In this document: positions 12,644 to 22,388 of the stretch, in pieces
Layout: every line of letters starts with the position of its first letter
How positions within the stretch are numbered: position 1 is the first letter of the stretch
NCBI GenBank assembly: GCA_006503535.1
Contig: QYRS01000002.1
Location: 1,054,001 to 1,118,000 of the forward strand
Reading direction: 5' to 3'
Length of the DNA stretch: 64,000 bases
From: Arthrinium phaeospermum
Lineage: Eukaryota; Ascomycota; Sordariomycetes; Amphisphaeriales; Apiosporaceae
The notes under the pieces: generated by a model
Told to the model about the DNA's origin: nothing
Seen by the model: the letters and a program-made list of their open reading frames with translations, nothing else
Database searches by the model: none
Made by a program: the position numbers and the translations under genes

Positions 12644-12650
12644 GGCTAAA
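12644..12650 (+). promoter_or_regulatory. GGCTAAA box, XlnR/XYR1-type activator site
   Basis: Second exact GGCTAAA, in the same orientation, 207 bases before the beta-xylosidase ATG and 96 bases from the first copy. Two copies this close to a xylan-degrading gene are unlikely to be chance. Confidence 0.5.
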
Positions 12651-12857
12651 TCACTCTACTCCGCGTTCGTGCCAGTTACTTAAGTGTGGGATTTGGAGAT
12701 ACTATTCGAGTTTAGACATAGAGGTACTAAGATCAACATCAAGCTACTTTCACCTCCCCCCTTTTTCTTCTTTGATATCTGGTAGTGGCTTAGACCGTCA
12801 GTATTTAAGGGACGGGCAAGACGAAAGGCACGTATAAGCCAACAATAGGGCGCAGCA

Positions 12858-14480
12858 ATGCCGCAAGTCCGCAACCCCATTCTTCCCGGGTTCAACCCGG
12901 ACCCGTCGATCCTCCGGGTCGGCAGCGATTACTACATCGCCACGTCCACATTCGAGTGGTTCCCGGGGGTCCAGATCCACCACTCCAAGGACCTCGCGAA
13001 CTGGGAGCTCGTCACGCGGCCGCTGACGCGCAAGAGCCAGCTGGACATGCGCGGCGACCCCGACAGCTGCGGCGTCTGGGCGCCCTGCCTCACCCACGAC
13101 GGCGACCGGTTCTGGCTCGTCTACACCGACGTGAAGCGCAAGGACGGCTCCCTGAAGGACGCGCACAACTACATTGTGCACGCGCCGGCCATCGAGGGGC
13201 CCTGGTCGGACCCCGTCTACGCCAACTCGTCCGGGTTCGACCCGTCCCTGTTCCACGACGACGACGGGCGCAAGTGGTTCGCCAACATGATCCAGGACCA
13301 CCGGCGCCGCCCCCGCTACTTCGGGGGCATCCGGCTGCAGGAGTTCAGCCCCGCCGAGGGCAGGCTCGTGGGGCCCATGAAGACCATCTTCCTCGGGACG
13401 GAGCTGGACCTCGTCGAGGGGCCGCACCTGTATAAGCGCAACGGGTGGTACTACCTCCTGACGGCCGAGGCCGGGACGGCGTACGAGCACGCCTGCACGC
13501 TGGCGAGGTCCCGCGATATCTGGGGGCCCTACGAAGTCCACCCGCAGAACCCCATCCTGTCTTCCAAAGACGCCCCCTTCGCCGCGCTCCAGCGGGCCGG
13601 CCACGGCGACATCGTAGACACGCCGGACGGCAAGACGTACCTCGTGCACCTGTGCGGCCGCCCCATGACCCAGAAGCGCAGATGCATCCTGGGACGCGAG
13701 ACCGCCATACAGGAGGCGTACTGGTCCGACGACGACTGGCTGTACGTCAAGGACGGCCCCGTCCCGTCTCTCTACGTCGACGTACCGGGTACCCCCGACG
13801 AAACCCCCTACTGGGCCGAACAGCGCTACACCTTCGACAAGGACCTCCACAAAGACTTCCAATGGCTGCGCACGCCGGAGCCGGAGCGGATCCTGTCCGT
13901 GTCGGGCGGACAACTAGTCCTGACGGGCCGCGAGTCGATCGGGTCCTGGTTCGAGCAGTCGCTAGTCGCGCGGCGACAGCAGCACTTCTCGTACGACGCC
14001 GAGACGGTCGTCGACTTCGCGCCGGCCGACGAGCGGCAGTTCGCGGGGCTGACGGCCTACTACTGCCGGTACAACTTCTTCTACCTGGCGGTGACGGCGC
14101 ACGCGGACGGGCGGCGGGAGCTGCTGCTCCTGTGCTCCGAGGCGTCGTGGCCCGACGGCAAGCTGCGGCTGCCCTTCCCCGCCGACCCCGTGCCGCTGCC
14201 CGACGCGGGCAAGGTGCGGCTGGCGCTCGCGATCCGCAGCGACCGGCTGCAGTTCTACTACGCCCTCGAGGGCGAGGAGGAGGAGCTAAAGGCGGTCGGG
14301 CCCGTGCTGGACGCCACCGTCCTCTCGGACGAGTGCGGGGGCCACCAGGCGCACGGCAGCTTCACGGGGGCTTTTGTGGGCATGGCTTGCTCGGACGTGA
14401 ATGGGACGGCCAAGCAGGCCAGGTTCGACTACTTTGTCTATCGTCCGGTGCAGGACAAATCGGATCGGTATGTGGTCTGA
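12858..14480 (+). CDS. Intracellular beta-xylosidase, glycoside hydrolase family 43 (GH43_11-type)
   Basis: A single exon encodes 540 residues of a GH43 beta-xylosidase, an inverting enzyme that releases xylose from xylo-oligosaccharides. The N-terminal five-bladed propeller starts RNPILPGFNPDPS, and the catalytic triad is visible: Asp15 (base), Asp128 in GFDPSLF (pKa-modulating), Glu187 in LVEGPHLY (acid). These lie one residue off the numbering of the bacterial enzyme SXA. FGGIRLQEF and RAGHGDIVDTPDG are further family segments. The C-terminal half (about 325-540) is the beta-sandwich domain of this subfamily. There is no signal peptide, so it should act in the cytosol on imported oligosaccharides. 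Coding DNA is strongly GC-rich with G/C at nearly every third position, unlike its neighbours, and it has no introns. Some GH43 members also have arabinofuranosidase activity. Confidence 0.92.
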   Translation: MPQVRNPILPGFNPDPSILRVGSDYYIATSTFEWFPGVQIHHSKDLANWELVTRPLTRKSQLDMRGDPDSCGVWAPCLTHDGDRFWLVYTDVKRKDGSLKDAHNYIVHAPAIEGPWSDPVYANSSGFDPSLFHDDDGRKWFANMIQDHRRRPRYFGGIRLQEFSPAEGRLVGPMKTIFLGTELDLVEGPHLYKRNGWYYLLTAEAGTAYEHACTLARSRDIWGPYEVHPQNPILSSKDAPFAALQRAGHGDIVDTPDGKTYLVHLCGRPMTQKRRCILGRETAIQEAYWSDDDWLYVKDGPVPSLYVDVPGTPDETPYWAEQRYTFDKDLHKDFQWLRTPEPERILSVSGGQLVLTGRESIGSWFEQSLVARRQQHFSYDAETVVDFAPADERQFAGLTAYYCRYNFFYLAVTAHADGRRELLLLCSEASWPDGKLRLPFPADPVPLPDAGKVRLALAIRSDRLQFYYALEGEEEELKAVGPVLDATVLSDECGGHQAHGSFTGAFVGMACSDVNGTAKQARFDYFVYRPVQDKSDRYVV

Positions 14481-14736
14481 TGGTAGAAGGAGATGATGGC
14501 TCGATATAAGACGTTGAAAATGACTTCTGAAGCACCCCGACGTGAAGGTAGATATGTTTTAGTCACAGCAATCCATAGCAGTGGTGGGTTCCCGACACCG
14601 GCTAGTCGAGGTGGAAAGGGGCGTTAGCGAATCACAAAGGTCCCCAGCCTGTAAAACCCACTGCCCCGTCCACACGCCAGTTGGCAATCGACTGTTGCTC
14701 GGATCACCCGTTCTTCTGTATCTTCATTAGTCTACG

Positions 14737-17139
14737 CTATCGTAGTAGATGTCCCACGTCCTGCAGCCTGATGTTCTCCATCGCCGTCGGGTGGCCTCCG
14801 CGGTCGATCCTGCCCCATCCCACGCCCCAACCGGGCAGCAGTCCGCCGTGGGCCCCACTCGTATCTCCATCCTCCCGCGTCGACGTGCCGCCGCCGGATG
14901 GCTGCACGATGCCCGTGGTGGAGCTCGTGCTGTTGATTTCGTAGCCTGCCGTGTCGTTGCTCCCGCCCCGCCGCCGCGACCACTTCCCGCTGCGGCTGCT
15001 GCCCGTCCTCCGCGAGTGGTGGTCGTGGGCTTCTTGCTGCTGCCGGGCCGCCATCTCGGGCGAAGTCATGATGCCGACACGCGGGGTTCGTGAGCCTTTT
15101 CCGAAGCGCGGGTAGAAGAAGCCCGCCGGCTGGCCGCCTCCGAAGGGATTCCACCACCGCTGTGGGGGTACGATGATACTGCCGTTGCGGCCTGCGTTGT
15201 ACGAGGTGGGTCGCTCTAGAAAATCATGCGTGTCAGCCGTGAGATCCGGTTGTAAGTCGTTTCTACGGGCGATAAACGTACCTCCTGACAGTTCCTCGAG
15301 CGTAAGGCCCTTGGTCTCGGGAATCAAGAAGGACACCAAGGTGCCGCACAGCATGAACAGAGCAAATATCTGCATCAGTCTGTCGATCCACGGCGAGCAC
15401 TGGCGCCCCTTGCAGTCCACGGGCGCGTCCTTACTGAGAAGCGGGATCGAGATGACCTGGGCGGTGATGGCCCCGATCTTGCCCATCGCGGCTGACAGCC
15501 CGTGACCAGAAGACCGATAGCGGGTGGGGAAGCATTCGGCCGGGACGATGAAGGTGGTGGTGTTCGGGCCCCAGTTGAAGAAGAACTGCGCAATCACGTA
15601 TAATGCGAGCATGGCGCCTTGGTTCAGATGGTGGTAATAGAATCCCAGCACGGAGAAGATGATTGTGAGGGCCACAAATCCAAATACCTGTAAAGGTTTT
15701 CGTCCGATGGTATCGATGGTGAAGATGGACATCCAGTAGCCGGGCAGCGACCCGGCCACGGTCAGAATAATAGTTCCGATAGCGTTTTTGTACAGTTGAT
15801 CGTAGAGAGTTTCGCCCGAGGCATAGCCAATGGCGTGAAGCACGATGGTGTTATTCAAGCCAAGCCCATAGAAGGCCAGATCCTAGGTATGGTCAGTCAT
15901 ACGAGCACCGAGTATTCCCAAAAGGGGGTATGCATACCAGGAAGAACCAGCTCATCGTAGTACCGATCAGCATCCTCGCGTTCTTCCACTGCCTGAAATG
16001 GGAGTACAAGTCCGACCATGATGCCGACGGGACGTTGAGCGCTGGCGAGGCCACCTTTTTCATCCTGGCCTGTTGGACCTCGTCGACCTCTCCTTCCGCC
16101 TTGCTCGCCATGTAGGCTTTGATATCGGCATCGGCTTTTTCGACGTCTCGTGCGACCTCGAACGTATATCTTGGAGTTTCGGGGATCGTTATTCGATAGT
16201 ACAAGGCGAAGCAAGCCGGTACTGCCCCGACACCGACGATCAGACGCCAGGATCGATCCGCGGCCGTTTGGCATGCTATATCGCATGATCCGACGTTGGC
16301 CGCCCCGTGGTAGGCCTCTTTGAAGGACGCCGTGACTATCAGCGCAACCAGTGCTGCCACAAGCTGGCCGATACCCTGCATGGAGAAGACGGCCGCCATC
16401 ATCGCCCCTGAGAAGTCAGTACCAAGCGTTTCCACCCGCTGGAATGTGGCAAAGTGTTACATACCTCTCCATCTCGTCGGGGCGAACTCGGAGGTGATCA
16501 CCGAGCTCAACGGGTAGTCCCCGCCGATCCCGATGCCCATTACTACTCTCCAGAAGGCCTTTGTATTAGAGTATCATGTTAGCAAGAGCCTCAGTATATT
16601 TTGACCCGGTGTGGGGATCTAACCATCAGCCCAGTGAAGGTCATTGCCTGAGATGGCGCCACCAGCGTGCAGCCCAATGTAGCTACGACGATAATTGCCA
16701 GTTCGACGCCATACATCCGTCGCCTGCCGAAGACGTCGGCCAACCATCCGAACAGGATCTGGCCGACAACGATACCGGCGCTTGTCGACGCCTTTAGGGT
16801 TTGGCTCACAGGGGTCGGCAGGGTGCCGTAGTTCCCGCCGTACCCGTTCGCGGCTTTCTCCGGCGGGCCTTGCCAGAACACCACACCCAGGAGCGTCGTG
16901 ATCAGGTTGATGGCGAAGATGTCGTACGAGTCGAGGAAGAAGCCGATGCCGGCGACCAGTACTGCCCGGACGTGGTATAGGCCAAACGGGACCTTGTCGA
17001 TCTCGGAGAGCGCCAGCCGCCGCCGCAGGTTGGGATCCTGGATGTGGCTGAAATCGTTGAAGAAGTTGTGGAAAGCCCGGTTTCCTCCAAACGTCCGGCC
17101 GTGGGAGGTCGGAGCGGCGGGTTCCGGTAGCATGTCCAT
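14737..17139 (-). CDS. High-affinity inorganic phosphate:H+ symporter, PHO84/PHO-5 family (MFS)
   Basis: A twelve-helix major facilitator permease for phosphate uptake at the plasma membrane. Exons (transcript order) are 16624..17139, 16465..16558, 15938..16407, 15282..15882 and 14737..15215, with introns of 65, 57, 55 and 66 bases; the product is 719 residues. The family signature [14 protein letters not shown] is followed by [13 protein letters not shown] (about residues 178-204). SWFFL joins [10 protein letters not shown] across intron 3 exactly as in Pho84, and [21 protein letters not shown] and [13 protein letters not shown] mark the second half. A roughly 155-residue cytosolic tail (Ser, Gly, Arg rich) makes it about 130 residues longer than the usual 570-590. 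The last intron is a multiple of three without a stop, so it may be retained. It is convergent with the beta-xylosidase, 256 bases apart. Confidence 0.9.
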
Positions 17140-19736
17140 GGTAACCTATTGGCCGTACGGACGACTAATCGCCAGAGGCGATGACTATCTCTTCGCCTTG
17201 GCTCGTTGCGCCAGGCAGGACACCTACGCGGTGCACATTCCGACTTCGATGGGTTACTAATGCAAAACAGACGAAGACGCACGCACGCAAAGGCTTCTCA
17301 GCCCCAGGAATCTTGTGGGTGGGAGATCTTGCGATGGATGGGGTCGGTGGGTTCGTCGATTAACATGAAAAGATGAAACTGGAGAAAGGTACGACTACAG
17401 ACAGACAATGCTACTACTTGTAGATCAGAGGAGAGGTGGGATGGCGTGGAGGTGCAGATCGCTAGACTTAATAAGTCGAGCGTCTGGAAGCTCGCGTAGA
17501 AGTACTAGGCGGCAGTGTGTGCAAGACGGTAGACCCAATGTAAGCAAGCAGGGGCCTTCGGCGGGCTGAGGTAGCCTGCATCACAACCCGTCCAATCCTA
17601 GCGGCAGGCAGGCCTCATGGGTGAGATGGGACTGTACCACTCGGCAAGGGTCTTGGGGGTCTTTGACGAAGGCCGTGGCCGCGGCTACTACTATAGGGCA
17701 GTCGTCATAATAGACAGCAGACCGACATGTGAGAAACCTTGCCTATGCCTGTGCCTGTGCTCACCAAGGACCCAACGGGGTGGCGCAACGGGATGGCGGT
17801 TGAGTATATAACCAAATACTATCCGTATGTAGGTATGTGATGAATGAAAAGACCCAAGGGGGGCACGAGGAGAAGATCCCCTGGGCGAACAGCCTACCGG
17901 GTACCTTGCTTGGAGTAAGCATGGTGGCGTATCCATGCCGAAGCGTTCTGATGTTGGTGCTTGGCAGGGAATCATCTGGTGTCGTTGCTGGATTCAGGTA
18001 AATAGTCGACAGGTCTAAATTCGGAACTGTCAAATCAGTATCCACGGATGAACCCCGTACGCCAGCCAGCCCATCGACGAGTCTAGGCTATCCTGGGCCC
18101 CTAGAAGCCCGGCCGCCAAGCCAACTCAAAACGTCAACGCCAACGTCAACGGTGTCTGTCTTTGGAAAAGCCCGGCACCGCGCAGCACCATAGTGAACAG
18201 ACTTCTTGTGTGTTTTGCTGGAGCCCTGTTGTTTGGGATGGTAGCATTGTGGAAATCGAAACCGGTGCATTTCCAAATGCCTTCTCGGTCAGGTAGGTAC
18301 TACATTAGGTGTAAGTAAGCTGCATAGACTTCGATGCGGCTGACCAACCGTGCTGCATGCTCAAAATTAATGGAGATCAGTACCGATAGGCCCCCCCGGC
18401 TCTGTGCCCGCTTTGCAGGTACCAATAAGAATCGCAAGCACGAAAACGTGCCTTCGGCTTCGGCCCTGTGTCGATGATGCATGATGCTGTTGGCTGCGGG
18501 TTGACTTCTTCACCATACCGCCATCCAAATGCAGTTCGGCAAACGGCCTCTTTGCGGCCCCAAAGGCCGACGCGCCCTAGCGCTCCGTGATTGGGCCAGC
18601 CTTGACAGCTCAGGAACCACACATTCGCAGCTCCAGCTTACGGCATGGGCGGTCTCGTCAAGTGTGGACGGACGTCGTTGGTTGTCTGGAAATGTTTCGA
18701 GTCTACCCCTTTATCGAGCCCAGTGACTTCCAATGCGATCGGCTCTGTCCGATGTGTGATCGGTCCCATCTGCAGGGGCTTATGTAGTTAGCTAACCATG
18801 GTTTCTTTGGTGCTAAGCTTCGTAGTAACCACCCAAACAATGATCCGTTCCTTCTTGTCCTGGAGATAGACGTCGAGTCAGACATTTCGTAATTGGAGCC
18901 TTAGCCCAAGCCAAGCAAGACTGCTGAACACCTTAGCATATCGTCTATGCAGAGCATCGCACGACATTGAGCTACATTTAATTTTGGAGAATCCATCATA
19001 CATTCCCGACAAAGCCATGCAGCCAGGACAGCCAACATAGAGAAACATGCGTTGACTCAGTACTCTATTTCACGTGTGTTGATATATAGAAAAACATTGG
19101 TTTTGTTGGCGAGCCAACATCTGATAGGGCGCATCTCCAGCGGGCACTCACTAGCCTGAAATCTACGAGGGAGAAGAAAATACTGACGTACGGGACTACA
19201 ACCACCTACAATTTCCAAATTCTACCACTCTTACGGCACGCAACCTACCCAAACCATTCCACCTAAACAAGTAGTCCCAGTGCAACCTGTACCGGACTCT
19301 CTGGCCAGCAATGGAATCATTTGCTCTGGCGGCCCAGCATTCGGGCACTATAAACCATGTCCACGCCATCCACATCGGCCAAGCAGCGACGGGCGTAGCA
19401 AGGGAGATTCGACTGGCAGTTACGGTGATAGTGGTCGGATGGGTTGCCGTTACGGGTATAAAGGCACTCATCTCTGGGCGGAGCAAATCGGTATCTTAAG
19501 ACTTGGGTCCAATATCAAACGCAATATGTACTTCTGTTACTTAGAGAGCCCGCTGTTGTCATCTACGGATCTCCAGCAAGCCATGGGGAGAACGAGGGAA
19601 TCAGATGGCTCGTGGGCCGAAAGAATGGTGTGCGAACAAGTTGTGTATTAATGCAGTTTCGCCACCCCACGTTGAGGCGGGAATATGCGAAAGAGTACAT
19701 GCAAATCTGTTCTATTGCAGGAACTCTGTATAAGGC
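17140..19736. other. Intergenic region, promoter of the phosphate symporter and 3' flank of met2
   Basis: About 2.6 kb without a supportable gene. The part next to 17140 must carry the phosphate permease promoter and leader. A CACGTG lies at 19071-19076, and CACGTT (reverse strand of 18445-18450) lies nearer; both are forms bound by Pho4/NUC-1 proteins. Only short random open frames are present and no RNA gene was recognised. Confidence 0.55.
19071..19076. promoter_or_regulatory. CACGTG E-box, possible NUC-1/Pho4 site
   Basis: A palindromic CACGTG lies 1.9 kb upstream of the phosphate permease start and 0.66 kb from the met2 transcript end. NUC-1/Pho4 and Cbf1 proteins bind this word. The distance makes a role uncertain. 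Confidence 0.2.
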
Positions 19737-21410
19737 CTACCATGCAGTAATGTCTTCTACTTCTGCTTCACCGAATACACTAGATTTGGTTATCTGCCCG
19801 ACACCGGCTTCTGCTTCTACAACGGCCTCGCCCTCCTTGAGCATGATATCGGGTAGGACTTCGGTAAGGAACTCCAAGATGTAGCGATTGACTTGCTCGA
19901 ACTGTAGCAAAAAAGCATCATGGCCCTCCTGGCTAACGATCTCGCTAAGCTTGGCGTTCTTGATGTGCTGAGCAAGCTCTTGTTGCTCGGCAAACGTGAA
20001 GAGCCCATCACTCTCGATTCCCAGAACGAGAGTCGGCTGCTCAATGAGCGCAAGAGCCTCGGCAATAGTGTCCGCCCGGTAACGGGAGACGTCGTGTGTA
20101 TCCAACTTTCTCGTGATAGCAATGTAGCAATTGCCATCAAAACGCTTGACAAACTTCTGGCCCTGGTAACGCAGGTAGGACTGGGCAGAGAAGTACGTCG
20201 TCGTGGGGACTGCGTCGCCGCCTGTGAGACTTTCGACGGGCTCCTTAGGCCCGGAAAACTGCGGATCGAGGGAGTTCACTTCCACCTTGGCGGGCGGGTT
20301 GGTGGATGGGTCGTCAGCTTCCTTTGTGACTTTGACTTGCTGAAGCGATCCACTGTTGGTTCGTGATAAGTTTGTACGTGTAACCGTGTGCCCATCGTTG
20401 TGGATGTGAAAATGAGCCTCCGAGGGGGTGCTGGGGCGTGGCTTCTCACGAATAGTCTGATGCCTGGCCGGGTCCGGAATGTTGCGGCCAAATCTTGCCT
20501 CAAAGGAGTTTCTGCTGCGGTACATCAACAGAGCCGACATACGTGCGGCACCTAGTCCAGTCACGGGAGGGTCCTCGAAGGAGTAATACCCATCATCGTA
20601 CTTGGGGTCAGCATAAATGCTCTGTCGCTGTGCTTCACCCCAGCTGATTCCCCAGGCGCTGTGCCTGCTGGAAGTGGCGATGGGTACAATGCAACGAACA
20701 TAATCTTTGCCGAAATATGCCCACTCCAAAACAAGCATGCCTCCCATAGAACCACCAATGACAGTCGCTACTTGGCGAACGCCTAGATCGTCCAGGAGCA
20801 TCTTGTGAAGCCTATGGCGATGATCAGCTCGGTTTTGAGTCGACATTCTCTATGTAGATGTAGGGACTTACTTGACATCATCCCGAACGGTAGTAAGAGG
20901 GAACTCGGGGCCGTATCTTTCCTTGGTTGGGTCGCCGTCCTTGGCGGTGACTGGGCTAGCTGTACCATACGGACTCCCCAAGCTGTTCAGGCAAATGATG
21001 AAGAACCTCGAAGTATCAAAGGCACGGCCGGGGCCACCAAGCAGCGGACCCCACCAATCACTGACATCGGCACTTCCAGTCAGGGCATGGCAGATGACCA
21101 TGGCGTTGTCCCGATTAGCGGACAGCTTGCCGCGGGTAGTATATGCCAAGGGCACATTGTTCAGGGTGACTCCCGATTCCAAGGTGAAAGAGGGGATGAT
21201 GGCGATCTCCTGGTCCGGAATCATGGCAGCATACGGATTCTCAGGTTGCTGCCGAGTTCTTTCTTGGAAGTATTCAGTCACCATTCTTTTTATTGGCGCA
21301 AGACGAAACTCGGGATACGGATGATTTCAGAGGGGGAGTGCATCATTCCATGGTGGTAACTCACCGAATCTCGGCGTAGAGCCATTGGAGAGGTTGTCGT
21401 CAGGCGCCAT
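19737..21410 (-). CDS. met2: Homoserine O-acetyltransferase (methionine biosynthesis)
   Basis: The enzyme transfers acetyl from acetyl-CoA to homoserine, the committed step toward homocysteine and methionine. Exons are 21365..21410, 20872..21262 and 19737..20811 (introns 102 and 60 bases), giving 503 residues. It is an alpha/beta hydrolase: CHALTGSADVSDWWG near residue 80, nucleophile Ser167 in GGSMGGM, Asp414 in GIESDGLF and His443 in SQEGHDAF. A variable, Ser/Thr/Pro-rich insertion of about 90 residues separates the halves (after RFGRNIPDP), as in other fungal members. The start MAPDDNLSNG was chosen because it splices in frame to ERTRQQPENPY; the ATG inside intron 1 (21284) would drop this end. 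Fungal cephalosporin acetyltransferases are close relatives, but the context and family length favour MET2. It is divergent from tho2. Confidence 0.9.
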
Positions 21411-22388
21411 GTTGAATCGGACAGTTCAAGGTCCAGTCTCGATTACGTTGAAGGTGTTTGCATGAGAGTTTCTGTGATTTCTGTGGACGGCCCGGCAGAT
21501 AGATATGAAAACGTCAGGTCCTATTGTCGGTCGAAAAACCGGAGGTCAATCGCAGATATGTACTACGTCGAGGTTAAGCACGCAATGAGTCAAGCCCGCC
21601 ATACTCTTTAGAGCCACACCCTAGTGTAGCTCATAACCCCACAGAGTACTTTGTGGCAGGTACCGTGGAGCTTGAGAACTAAAAGCTGCTGGAGCACAGT
21701 TGCAGTCAATTGACCCAGACGCAGACCTTGAAGAACAGACAGCAAGGCAAGGCTGACCTAGAGTCAATTTGCAGCAGACCCAGACCCAGACACTGCACAG
21801 CCTACAGCCTCCTCCTACCGCGCCCGGTTACATCTTTACAATCGCAGCTTCTTCGTTTTAATTCTCCACGCGAGCCGCGTCCAGCTCCATCCGGCTTCAA
21901 CATCAACCTTTCAGCCTCACCTCAACTTTCCGGCCAGTTGCGACCTGGGCTTCTTTTTCCTTCCAGTGCTACGCGACCATAATCCGTTCTGGCTGGAAGA
22001 CCCTTACCCGACCAACCATCCATGCATGGTGCACTCTTTAATCCAAGACAAGAATAACTTGTCGCCTGCAGAATCCCCATATCCGTTTTCTTTGTTCTCT
22101 CTCTGCCTTTGGCCCAAGGTTCTTTCTGCCGTCTAAACCAGCAAACCCAAACCGCGATTCTTTCCATCTGCCACCGAATGGTCCCCAACGCGAACACGTC
22201 ATTCACAGTTTAGCCGTAGGTCTGGAAGTGGTTGATGCAGCTTTCTCGGGGCTCCCGTTTGTCCTCTGCAGCTTGAGTATGCCTCTCCGTTTGATATCGC
22301 GAACCCCCCCATTGCGTTCTCGTCCTTGCCATATGCCGTTCCGAGCTGTCGCTAATTAAGCTGCATCAGAACCTGCGCGACGCTCAAA
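21411..22388. promoter_or_regulatory. Divergent promoter region between met2 and tho2
   Basis: 978 bases between two divergent starts. The half near tho2 is pyrimidine-rich (many CTTC/CCTT runs), as is common in fungal leaders. No convincing factor site was identified, and no gene is supported. Confidence 0.6.

Larger units (their letters stand above)
12089..12857. promoter_or_regulatory. Intergenic region carrying the beta-xylosidase promoter
   Basis: 769 bases between the mef2 stop and the GH43 start, both on the plus strand. The left part should be the mef2 3' UTR. The right 320 bases hold two GGCTAAA boxes and two GTGGGG boxes, and an A/T-rich TATTTAAGG stretch sits near 12801-12809, about 50 bases before the ATG. 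Composition here is close to normal, in sharp contrast to the GC-rich coding region that follows. Confidence 0.6.

Noticed and set aside
12798..13913. 371-codon minus-strand open frame over the beta-xylosidase
   Set aside because: It is a shadow frame created by the G/C third positions of the GH43 gene; its Val/Gly/Arg-rich translation has no meaning of its own.
13445..14509. 354-codon plus-strand frame overlapping the beta-xylosidase
   Set aside because: Arg/Ala/Gly-rich shadow of the same GC-rich gene in another frame.
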